Shown here piece after piece: positions 1 to 5,290 of a DNA stretch of 5,290 nt. Source of the DNA: an uncultured Eubacteriales bacterium (lineage in GTDB: Bacteria > Bacillota > Clostridia > Lachnospirales > Lachnospiraceae); contig OMSN01000137.1 in assembly GCA_900313765.1 (NCBI GenBank), positions 1-5,290 of the forward strand. Direction: 5' to 3'. The position numbers were made by a program, and so were the translations under genes. Below the pieces are notes generated by a model, which was not told where the DNA came from, searched no databases, and saw only the letters and a program-made list of their open reading frames with translations. Within the stretch, counting starts at the first letter, position 1. Each line of letters begins with the position of its first letter.

Positions 1-1
1 T

Positions 2-856
2 GACTTCCCGAATCTGGGAATCCACCTGCCATATGTCATCAAGTCCTTCAGCGTATTCGGCTATGAGATCGCGCTCTACGGGATCACGATGGCACTGGGC
101 ATCCTGGCAGGACTCTATGTTGCCACATGGATGGCAAAAAAGACCGGACAGAATCCGGACGATTACGTCAATATCGCCCTGCTGGGGATCGTACTCGGCC
201 TTCTCGGCGCAAGAACGTATTACGTGGTTTTCAGTTGGGATTATTACAAGGACCACCTGAATGAGATCCTTGACTTTCGCGGAGGCGGACTTGCGCTGTA
301 CGGTTCTCTGATCGGAGCGGTGCTGACAGTCCTGATCTACTGCGGCGTGAAGAAACTGAAGATCCCGCTGATCCTCGACACCGCCTGCCTCGGCATGGTG
401 ACCGGACAGGTTGTGGGAAGATGGGGAAACTTCTTCAACAGAGAAGCCTTCGGAGGATACACGAACAATCTGCTGGCGATGCGTCTGCCGATTGACGCGG
501 TCCGCGCGACCGAAGTGACGCAGCAGATGAAGGAGCATGCGCAGGTGATCGACGGGGTCACCTATATCCAGGTACATCCGACCTTCCTGTACGAATCCCT
601 GTGGAATCTGGCAGTGTTGATCGTACTGGTGATCATTACGCTGAGGCATCTGAAGAGATTCCACGGAGAGATCTTTCTGGGATACCTGATGCTGTACGGC
701 ATCGGAAGGTTCTGGATCGAGGGACTTCGGACGGACCAGCTTCGGTTCTGGGGAACCCAGATCGCGGTCTCCCAGGTGCTTGCGGCCATCCTGGCAGTAT
801 GCTCCGCAGTGTTGATCCTGCTGTTTCGCAGCAGGCATAAGAAGAAACGAAAGTAA
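2..856 (+). CDS. lgt: Prolipoprotein diacylglyceryl transferase, 5' end cut by window edge
   Basis: Lgt is a polytopic inner-membrane enzyme. It moves the diacylglyceryl group of phosphatidylglycerol onto the lipobox cysteine of prelipoproteins, the first step of lipoprotein maturation. The frame is open from base 2, and the first residues read DFPNLGIHLPYV, the usual Lgt N-terminus. The internal ATG at 89 is therefore not the start, and only a few codons are missing on the left. Of the 284 visible residues, GGLALYGSLIG lies near 95-105, the Lgt signature GRWGNFFNREAFGG at 139-152, HPTFLYES at 192-199 and GRFWIEGLRTDQL at 235-247. The Arg and Asn of the signature and the late Arg of EGLR correspond to residues essential in E. 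coli Lgt (R143, N146, R239). Several hydrophobic helices alternate with these loops, and the end is a basic cytosolic tail (SRHKKKRK). The position of E. coli His103 is Tyr here (visible residue 100). A 39-nt gap to the next gene suggests co-transcription. Confidence 0.96.
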   Translation, partial: DFPNLGIHLPYVIKSFSVFGYEIALYGITMALGILAGLYVATWMAKKTGQNPDDYVNIALLGIVLGLLGARTYYVVFSWDYYKDHLNEILDFRGGGLALYGSLIGAVLTVLIYCGVKKLKIPLILDTACLGMVTGQVVGRWGNFFNREAFGGYTNNLLAMRLPIDAVRATEVTQQMKEHAQVIDGVTYIQVHPTFLYESLWNLAVLIVLVIITLRHLKRFHGEIFLGYLMLYGIGRFWIEGLRTDQLRFWGTQIAVSQVLAAILAVCSAVLILLFRSRHKKKRK

Positions 857-897
857 TATACATCCTGATAACAGACCAGTATTGAGAGGATTAATAT
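856..897 (+). repeat. Imperfect dyad covering the mreB ribosome binding site
   Basis: ATAT-AC-ATCCT (856-866) faces AGGAT-TA-ATAT (887-897). Nine base pairs are possible, with a 2 x 2 mismatch and a 20-nt loop. The left arm starts at the last base of the lgt stop codon. The right arm includes most of the mreB Shine-Dalgarno core and the first two bases of its ATG. If the stem forms, a ribosome finishing lgt would open it. The stem is AT-rich and would be weak, so a function is inference. Confidence 0.3.
884..890 (+). promoter_or_regulatory. Ribosome binding site of the mreB-like gene
   Basis: GAGAGGA lies 5 nt before the ATG at 896. It is a good Shine-Dalgarno match and supports that start. 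The gene product starts with the usual short lead (MAVTDVGIDLGT) of the MreB family. Confidence 0.8.
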
Positions 898-1876
898 GGC
901 AGTTACAGACGTTGGAATCGATCTTGGTACTTCAAGTATCCTTGTATATGTGCGAGGCAGGGGCGTTGTCCTGAAAGAGCCTTCTGTCGCAGCGTATGAC
1001 AGGGATGAAGATAAGATCCGCGCAATCGGTGAGGAAGCAAGGGCTCAGCTGTCCCGCTCGGAAGGCAACCTCACGGAGATCCATCCTCTGGAAAATGGGA
1101 TCATTGCGGACTATGTGGTCACGGAGCAGATGCTTCGCACCTTTATCCAGAAAGCAGTGGGACGCCTTTCATTTCGTAAGCCCCGTGTATGCATCTGCAT
1201 TCCTGTGGGGCTGACGGAGGTGGAGCGCCATGCGGTCGAGGACGCTGCCTACCAGGCCGGCGCCAGAGACGTTCATATGGTGGAAGAGCCTATTGCGGCT
1301 GCGATCGGAGCGGGGATCGACTTCTCCAAACCCAGCGGCAATATGATCGTAGATATCGGCGGCGGAAGCACGAGCGTTGCCATCCTGTCCATGGACGGGA
1401 TCGTAGTGAGCACCCGTGTCAAGGTCGGCGGAAATGACTATGATGAGGCTCTGATCAAATATATCCGCAACCAGTTTGGCATCGTGATCGAGAAGGCAGC
1501 TGCCGAAGAGATCAAGATGCAGGTTGGAACCGTGTATGAGCGCCCGGAAGAGAAGTTCCTGGAATTCATCGGAAGAGATATAGAGACCGGCCTTCCCAAG
1601 AAGGTTCGGATCAGCTCTGAGAACTGCAGGCTTGCCTGCCGTGAACTGACCGGCCGTGTCGTCGAAGCGGTTCACAGTGTGCTGGAGAAGACCCCGCCGG
1701 AACTGGCTTCGGATGTGGTTTCCAGAGGAATCGTACTCGTCGGAGGCGGATGCCTGATCGACGGCATGGAAGAACTGCTGGAAGCGCGCACAGGCGTTAA
1801 CACGGTCACCTGTGACGATCCGCTGTGTGCCGTGGCGATCGGTACCGGACGCTACGCAGAACTTATGCTGGATTAA
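896..1876 (+). CDS. mreB: MreB/Mbl-family actin-like cell-shape protein
   Basis: This is a bacterial actin homologue of 326 residues, close to the usual 330-345. MreB proteins form membrane-bound ATP-dependent filaments under the cytoplasmic membrane that direct lateral wall synthesis. Visible motifs are phosphate-1 loop DLGTSS (9-14), then VYVRGRGVVLKEPSVAAY, the hydrophobic loop LSFRKPR (91-97) where MreB usually touches the membrane, catalytic-region VEEPIAAAIGAG (129-140), phosphate-2 loop DIGGGST (153-159), GGNDYDEALIKYI (178-190), EEIKMQVG (204-211), TGLPK (231-235) and adenosine-motif LVGGG (281-285). The family usually has GGGTTEVA in phosphate-2; here it is GGGSTSVA, with Ser160 replacing the Glu. 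No mreC or mreD follows, so this is probably a separate paralogue (MreB-, Mbl- or MreBH-like) rather than the mreBCD-operon copy; which one cannot be settled by eye. It ends 2 nt before the recD2 start, so the two are probably translationally coupled. Confidence 0.92.
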   Translation: MAVTDVGIDLGTSSILVYVRGRGVVLKEPSVAAYDRDEDKIRAIGEEARAQLSRSEGNLTEIHPLENGIIADYVVTEQMLRTFIQKAVGRLSFRKPRVCICIPVGLTEVERHAVEDAAYQAGARDVHMVEEPIAAAIGAGIDFSKPSGNMIVDIGGGSTSVAILSMDGIVVSTRVKVGGNDYDEALIKYIRNQFGIVIEKAAAEEIKMQVGTVYERPEEKFLEFIGRDIETGLPKKVRISSENCRLACRELTGRVVEAVHSVLEKTPPELASDVVSRGIVLVGGGCLIDGMEELLEARTGVNTVTCDDPLCAVAIGTGRYAELMLD

Positions 1877-1878
1877 CT

Positions 1879-4347
1879 ATGGATTCTGTTAAGGGTTACG
1901 TAGAACATATCACATACCGCAATGAGGAAAATGGATACACTGTTCTGAGCCTGTCTGACCCGGACCGGGAGAAGGCAGGAGAGGACAGTGTATTTACCGC
2001 AGTTGGTTCCCTGCCGGAAGTCGGAGAGGGGGAACTGCTGAGTCTGAGCGGATTCTGGACTACCCATTCCACCTACGGAGAACAATTCAAGATCGATTCT
2101 TTTGAGATCCTCCCGCCAACAGATGCGGCAGCGATGGAGCGCTATCTGGCCTCCGGGCAGATCAAGGGGATCAAGAAGGCGCTTGCCCACCGGATCGTGA
2201 AAGCGTTCGGAGACGACACATTTACGATACTGGACCAGGAGCCGGAGCGCCTTGCCGAGATCAAGGGAATCTCGATGAAGAAAGCCCGTGAGATCGCGCA
2301 GCAGGTATTTGAAAAGCGCGACATGAGGGATGCTCTTCTGTTTCTGACCGGTTTCAATATTCCCAATTCGCTGTCCATGCGGATCTGGCAGACTTACGGA
2401 CCGGACATTTACCGCATTATCAAGGACAACCCATACAAGCTCGCGGATGAAGTGGAAGGCGTGGGCTTCAAGACTGCGGATGAGATTGCCAGAAAGGCCG
2501 GATTCGCGGTTGATTCCCGTTTCCGCATCTCCAGTGCTCTGCTGTATACACTGGAACTTGCTTCGGCAGAAGGAAGCATGTATCTTCCGCGCGATATTCT
2601 GGTGAGAAGGACTGCAGCCCTGCTCGGGTTCGGCGGTCTGCAGAATCCGTATTATGCCCAGCAGCAGAATCCGTATGCTGATGAGGATCCGGAGTCTTAC
2701 TATGCTTTCGAGGATGTGGAATATGCAGCCCCGGTGCTTCTTCCGGAGGCTCTTCGAGGGGCGGACAATCCGGTGGAAGCTGCACTTCTCGATCTGTCTG
2801 TCGACAAGAAGATCATCCTGAAGAAGGAAGAGGATGAAGAGCGCGTCTATACGACCCAGGCATATTTTACGGAGCTTCGCGTCGCACGGATGCTGAAAGA
2901 GTTGAATCTTCCTACCGGGGCAGACACCGAGCAGGTTCGCTCCATTGCAATGGAGGCAGCTGCGCGATCCGGCAATGAACTGGATGAGATCCAGATGCAG
3001 GCGGTTCTGGAAGCGATGGGTCATACGCTGATGATCCTCACCGGCGGCCCCGGCACAGGCAAAACGACTACGATCAACACGATGATCGCTGTCTTCGAGA
3101 GAATGGGCATGTCCATCGAACTGGCTGCTCCTACAGGCCGTGCAGCCAAGCGCATGAAAGAGGCTACGGGAAGAGAAGCGAGAACGATCCACAGACTTCT
3201 GGAAGTCAGCGGAGATCCCGACAGCGGGATTTATTTCAACAGAGATGCGGATGAGCCGCTGGAGAAAGATGTGATTATCATCGATGAGATGTCCATGGTG
3301 GATATCTATCTGTTTCAGTCGCTTCTGCGTGCGGTTGTGCCCGGAACCCACCTGATCATGGTCGGTGATGCCAGCCAGCTTCCCAGTGTGGGACCGGGAA
3401 GCGTCCTGAAGGATATGATCGAGTCAGGCAGGATCCTGACCGTGACACTGGAGCGGATCTTCCGCCAGGCACAGCAGAGTGATATCGTTGTCAATGCGCA
3501 CAAGATCAATGCAGGCGAGCATCCGGTGGTGGACAATAAGAGTCCAGACTTTTTCTTCATCCGGCAGAGCGATCCCGGAACGATCATCGGAACTGCCGTC
3601 AAGCTGGTCGGAGACAATCTGCCCCGCTATCTGAAGGTGGACAGCAGTGAGATCCAGGTCATGGCACCCATGAAGAAGGGCGTTCTGGGCATCACGAACC
3701 TGAACAGAGTGATGCAGACCTACCTGAATCCCGCAGATCCGGGCAAGGAAGAGCATGCAAGAGGGGAGATGCTGTTTCGTGAAGGAGACCGGGTCATGCA
3801 GATCCGCAACAACTATCAGATCCCATGGACCGTGCGCGGCCGGCACGGCGCGGTGCTGGACAACGGAGAAGGCGTATTCAACGGAGACATGGGGATCATC
3901 CGACAGATCAGCCGCTTCTCAGAGACGGTCACTGTTGAATTCGATGAACATCGATATGTCGAATATGAATTCGGCGACCTGGACCAGTTGGAACTTGCTT
4001 ACGCCGTAACGATTCACAAAGCGCAGGGAAGCGAGTATCCGGCAGTGGTGATCCCGCTCCTGCGGGGCCCCAGGATGCTGATGAACCGCAACCTGCTTTA
4101 CACCGCAGTCACCCGCGCAAAATCGCTGGTGGTCCTGATCGGAGAGCCGGCTGTCATGAACGAAATGATCGACAATGCACAGGAAGCAAAGCGTTACACA
4201 ACCCTTTCCCTGCGCATCCGGGAAGCAGACAGCGGAACCGATCCACAGGCAGGAAGCGTCTCCGGCTCACAGACAGGCGATTTTTCAGATGACTTCGATC
4301 CGGATGATCCATTCGCCGGCTGGGATGACATGGAATCATCTGTATGA
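1879..4347 (+). CDS. recD2: RecD2-type ATP-dependent 5'-3' DNA helicase
   Basis: This is a stand-alone RecD2 (YrrC-like) SF1B helicase of 822 residues, a normal length for the family. RecD2 acts without RecBC and is linked to DNA repair and replication-fork maintenance. The start at ATG 1879 fits the family N-terminus MDSVKGYVEHITYRNEENGYTV. An in-frame ATG at 1825 would add 18 unrelated residues inside mreB. Order of parts: OB-like N-terminal domain (1-80); helix-hairpin-helix repeats (about 92-142 and 184-209, IKGI, IKGI and VEGVGF); a variable insert (about 251-295); Q-motif-like region (364-380); Walker A GGPGTGKTT (389-397); motif Ia AAPTGRAAKRM (416-426); Walker B IIIDEMSMVD (466-475); motif III VGDASQLPSVGPG (495-507); LERIFRQ with the arginine finger region (524-530); SH3-like segment with FNGDMGII (667-674); AVTIHKAQGSEYP (709-721); motif VI YTAVTRAK (741-748). 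All helicase motifs are intact. The ribosome binding site is weak (GGA at 1870-1872), consistent with coupling to mreB. The tail after about 783 is Ser/Gly/Asp-rich. Confidence 0.96.
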   Translation: MDSVKGYVEHITYRNEENGYTVLSLSDPDREKAGEDSVFTAVGSLPEVGEGELLSLSGFWTTHSTYGEQFKIDSFEILPPTDAAAMERYLASGQIKGIKKALAHRIVKAFGDDTFTILDQEPERLAEIKGISMKKAREIAQQVFEKRDMRDALLFLTGFNIPNSLSMRIWQTYGPDIYRIIKDNPYKLADEVEGVGFKTADEIARKAGFAVDSRFRISSALLYTLELASAEGSMYLPRDILVRRTAALLGFGGLQNPYYAQQQNPYADEDPESYYAFEDVEYAAPVLLPEALRGADNPVEAALLDLSVDKKIILKKEEDEERVYTTQAYFTELRVARMLKELNLPTGADTEQVRSIAMEAAARSGNELDEIQMQAVLEAMGHTLMILTGGPGTGKTTTINTMIAVFERMGMSIELAAPTGRAAKRMKEATGREARTIHRLLEVSGDPDSGIYFNRDADEPLEKDVIIIDEMSMVDIYLFQSLLRAVVPGTHLIMVGDASQLPSVGPGSVLKDMIESGRILTVTLERIFRQAQQSDIVVNAHKINAGEHPVVDNKSPDFFFIRQSDPGTIIGTAVKLVGDNLPRYLKVDSSEIQVMAPMKKGVLGITNLNRVMQTYLNPADPGKEEHARGEMLFREGDRVMQIRNNYQIPWTVRGRHGAVLDNGEGVFNGDMGIIRQISRFSETVTVEFDEHRYVEYEFGDLDQLELAYAVTIHKAQGSEYPAVVIPLLRGPRMLMNRNLLYTAVTRAKSLVVLIGEPAVMNEMIDNAQEAKRYTTLSLRIREADSGTDPQAGSVSGSQTGDFSDDFDPDDPFAGWDDMESSV
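2641..2676 (+). repeat. Short direct repeat inside recD2 insert
   Basis: CAGAATCCGTAT occurs at 2641-2652 and again at 2665-2676, a period of 24 nt or 8 codons. It encodes QNPY twice in QNPYYAQQQNPYADED. It sits in an aromatic and acidic stretch (residues about 251-295) between the N-terminal HhH part and the motor. It looks like a small in-frame tandem duplication in a tolerant linker. Confidence 0.75.
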
Positions 4348-4369
4348 ATTCATCAAAAGTTCAGCAAGT

Positions 4370-4377
4370 GGAGAGAG
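4370..4377 (+). promoter_or_regulatory. Distant candidate ribosome binding site before comF
   Basis: GGAGAGAG is the only purine-rich Shine-Dalgarno-like stretch upstream of comF. Its end is 17 nt from the ATG at 4395, longer than the usual 5-10 nt. An in-frame GTG at 4377 meets a stop after four codons, so it cannot be the start. Either initiation is weak or local folding brings the two together. Confidence 0.4.
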
Positions 4378-4392
4378 TGCGCGCGGTATAAT

Positions 4393-4420
4393 GTATGCTG
4401 CGTACAGAAAAACAGCATAC
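4393..4420 (+). repeat. Perfect 8-bp inverted repeat over the comF start codon
   Basis: GTATGCTG (4393-4400) and CAGCATAC (4413-4420) are exact reverse complements around a 12-nt loop. The comF ATG (4395-4397) lies in the left arm. No U-run follows, so it is not an intrinsic terminator. In RNA it would hide the start codon; in DNA it could be an operator-like dyad. The symmetry is seen; the role is inference. Confidence 0.6.
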
Positions 4421-5055
4421 TTACACACAGGGATTTCTTCATCTCATCCGTCTGGCAGCAGAATCGATCCTTGACGCTCTGTATCCTCCAAGATGTCCGG
4501 TCTGTGAGAAGATCCTGACATCCGGAGAAGAGTTGATCTGCAGGAAATGTGCAAGGTCTCTTCCTCTGGTAGGAGAGATGCACTGTATGAAGTGCGGCAA
4601 GCCGATCGACAGCTTCGAGAAGGAATACTGTTCTGACTGTGAACGGAGTCCTCACTGGTATGAAGAGGGGCGGGCGGCTCTGCTCTATGAGAAAGGTGCC
4701 CGAAGGGCGATCGACCGTCTGAAGTTCTATAACAGACGGGAGTATGTTCCTTTCTTCGGAAGGTGTCTTGAGAAACTGGCAGGGGAGTACTTTCCAAGGT
4801 GGAAGCCGGACTGCCTGGTTCCTGTTCCCATGCACAGGAAAAAGAAGGCGGAGAGAGGATACGACCAGGCTGCCCTGCTTGCGAGGGAACTTGGGAGAAG
4901 AACCGGGGGGGAGGGATATTCCGCATACGGTGGTTCTGATCGATGATATCTATACCACAGGCGCAACCATGGATGAGGCCGGATCTGCTCTTGTGAGGGC
5001 AGGTGTGAGACAGGTATTCTTCCTGACGGTCTGTATCGGGCATGGTCAGAGCTGA
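4395..5055 (+). pseudogene. comF: ComF-family phosphoribosyltransferase, frameshifted and internally deleted
   Basis: ComF proteins (ComFC/GntX type) join an N-terminal zinc ribbon to a type I phosphoribosyltransferase fold and are associated with DNA uptake in competent Firmicutes. The first frame reads from ATG 4395 to a TGA at 4944-4946 (183 residues). It shows LYPPRCPVC (29-37), cysteine pairs at 34/37, 49/52, 64/67 and 79/82, the RRAIDRLKFYNRREY region (103-117), and VPVPMHRKKKAERGYDQAALLARELG (142-167). After GRRTGG it loses homology. The family's C-terminus continues one frame over: IPHTVVLIDDIYTTGATMDE from 4918, with the PRPP-binding loop at 4930-4968, ending at TGA 5053-5055. The usual stretch between these two parts, with its QK.L...R..N...AF pattern, is missing in every frame, so about 45 residues appear deleted. 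A G7 run (4905-4911) marks the junction. It is probably a nonfunctional gene, unless the break is a sequencing or assembly error. Start choice: first in-frame start after a stop at 4389. Confidence 0.85.
4905..4911 (+). other. G7 homopolymer at the comF frame break
   Basis: Seven consecutive G follow AACC, and AGGG comes right after. The run sits exactly where the comF reading frame switches. With six G the codons would read ELGRRTGGRDIPHTVV and continue to the stop at 5055, a 219-residue product. The run could be a slippage site, a sequencing error, or the scar of a deletion. Confidence 0.7.
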
Positions 5056-5085
5056 CGTCCGGAATATAGATATAAAGAAACTCAC

Positions 5086-5094
5086 AGGAGGAGG
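5086..5094 (+). promoter_or_regulatory. Strong ribosome binding site of the last gene
   Basis: AGGAGGAGG contains a full AGGAGG 7 nt before the ATG at 5099. It is the best Shine-Dalgarno sequence in the window and fixes the start of the truncated downstream gene. It lies 31 nt after the comF stop with no terminator between. Confidence 0.85.
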
Positions 5095-5098
5095 CAAG

Positions 5099-5290
5099 AT
5101 GAACAAAGACAATAAGAAGATGGCGCAGGAGCGCAGAGCACAGGAAAGAGCGAGAGCGGAGAAGGCGGCGAAATGGAAGGCAATGCTTCCAATGCTTCTT
5201 GGCGTGCTGTTTGTGGCGGCTGCCGGGATTGCGTACGTTGGATCCGGAAGCTTCAAGAAGACGATACCGCTGCAGACAGAAGAAGCAGCA
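5099..5290 (+). CDS. Single-pass membrane protein of unknown function, 3' end cut by window edge
   Basis: Sixty-four codons are visible and the frame is open to the window edge. The start is fixed by a strong ribosome binding site. Residues 1-28 are highly charged (MNKDNKKMAQERRAQERARA, then EKAAKWKA), with heptad-like Arg/Lys/Glu/Ala spacing suggesting a cytosolic helix. Residues about 29-49 (MLPMLLGVLFVAAAGIAYVG) form one hydrophobic helix. After it comes SGSFKKTIPLQTEEAA, the beginning of an extracytoplasmic part. By the positive-inside rule the N-terminus is in the cytosol. There is no lipobox cysteine and no clear signal peptidase site, so it is probably a membrane anchor. I do not recognise the family from this much; an anchored extracytoplasmic domain such as a peptidyl-prolyl isomerase is only a guess. 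Position 43 nt after comF suggests it belongs to the same transcript. Confidence 0.8.
   Translation, partial: MNKDNKKMAQERRAQERARAEKAAKWKAMLPMLLGVLFVAAAGIAYVGSGSFKKTIPLQTEEAA

Noticed and set aside
1825..1878. Upstream in-frame ATG for recD2
   Set aside because: It adds 18 residues that overlap mreB and have no similarity to the RecD2 N-terminus. ATG 1879 gives the expected family start.
1873..3351. Long open frame on the minus strand (492 codons) opposite recD2
   Set aside because: The translation is rich in His, Arg, Ile and Ser with no recognisable motif, typical of an antisense shadow. The plus strand holds a fully conserved helicase.
3939..3964. Dyad ATTCGA...TCGAAT with a central ATCGAT within recD2
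   Set aside because: Only 6 bp of stem, inside a well-conserved coding stretch; chance codon use explains it.
4387..4392. TATAAT, a perfect -10 hexamer just before comF
   Set aside because: There is no -35-like hexamer at 15-19 nt upstream and no extended TGn element. Transcription would begin near 4399, after the comF ATG, so it could not serve that start.
4905..4950. Programmed ribosomal frameshift in comF
   Set aside because: Frame switching would not restore the missing conserved middle of the protein, and the run does not match a heptamer-plus-structure pattern I can support. A deletion or error is simpler.
5056..5098. Possible terminator between comF and the last gene
   Set aside because: No GC-rich stem and no T-run; the gap is mostly AT-rich followed by the ribosome binding site.
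4444..5256. Minus-strand open frame of 270 codons opposite comF and the next gene
   Set aside because: Low-complexity Ser/Pro/Arg-rich translation with no motif, lying over conserved plus-strand sequence and a strong plus-strand ribosome binding site.

Overview
The window looks like ordinary chromosomal DNA of a Gram-positive, clostridial-type bacterium (Firmicutes, most likely Lachnospiraceae or a close relative). This rests on protein character: a Lgt of the Firmicutes type, a stand-alone RecD2 with the long N-terminal extension, and a ComF with an N-terminal zinc ribbon. It also rests on strong purine-rich ribosome binding sites and moderate GC, slightly above 50% by eye. The genus assignment is inference. 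I see no mobile element, CRISPR array, tRNA or rRNA.

All genes lie on the + strand with short gaps and no visible intrinsic terminator, so they look like one transcription unit or part of one. In order: the 3' portion of lgt (prolipoprotein diacylglyceryl transferase, 5' end outside the window); a 39-nt gap; an MreB-family actin-like gene; a 2-nt gap; recD2 (SF1B 5'-3' DNA helicase); a 47-nt gap; a damaged comF (competence-type phosphoribosyltransferase); a 43-nt gap; and the first 64 codons of a small-N-terminus, single-pass membrane protein that runs off the right edge.

The genes do not form one pathway. Two concern the cell envelope (lipoprotein maturation, cell shape), two concern DNA (helicase/repair, competence-associated ComF), and the last is a membrane-anchored protein of unknown role. 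Joint transcription, with possible translational coupling at mreB-recD2, is the main shared property.

The clearest anomaly is comF. The N-terminal two thirds and the C-terminal PRPP-binding segment are in different frames. The conserved stretch that normally lies between them (about 45 residues) is absent, and a run of seven G lies at the junction. Removing one G would rejoin the frames into a shortened 219-residue protein. Other points worth a second look are a perfect 8-bp inverted repeat over the comF start codon, an imperfect dyad covering the mreB ribosome binding site, a small tandem duplication and an acidic insert in RecD2, an SSB-tip-like acidic tail on RecD2, Tyr in place of the His103-equivalent in Lgt, and a Ser in place of the usual Glu in the MreB phosphate-2 loop. 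I found no convincing new multi-gene system.
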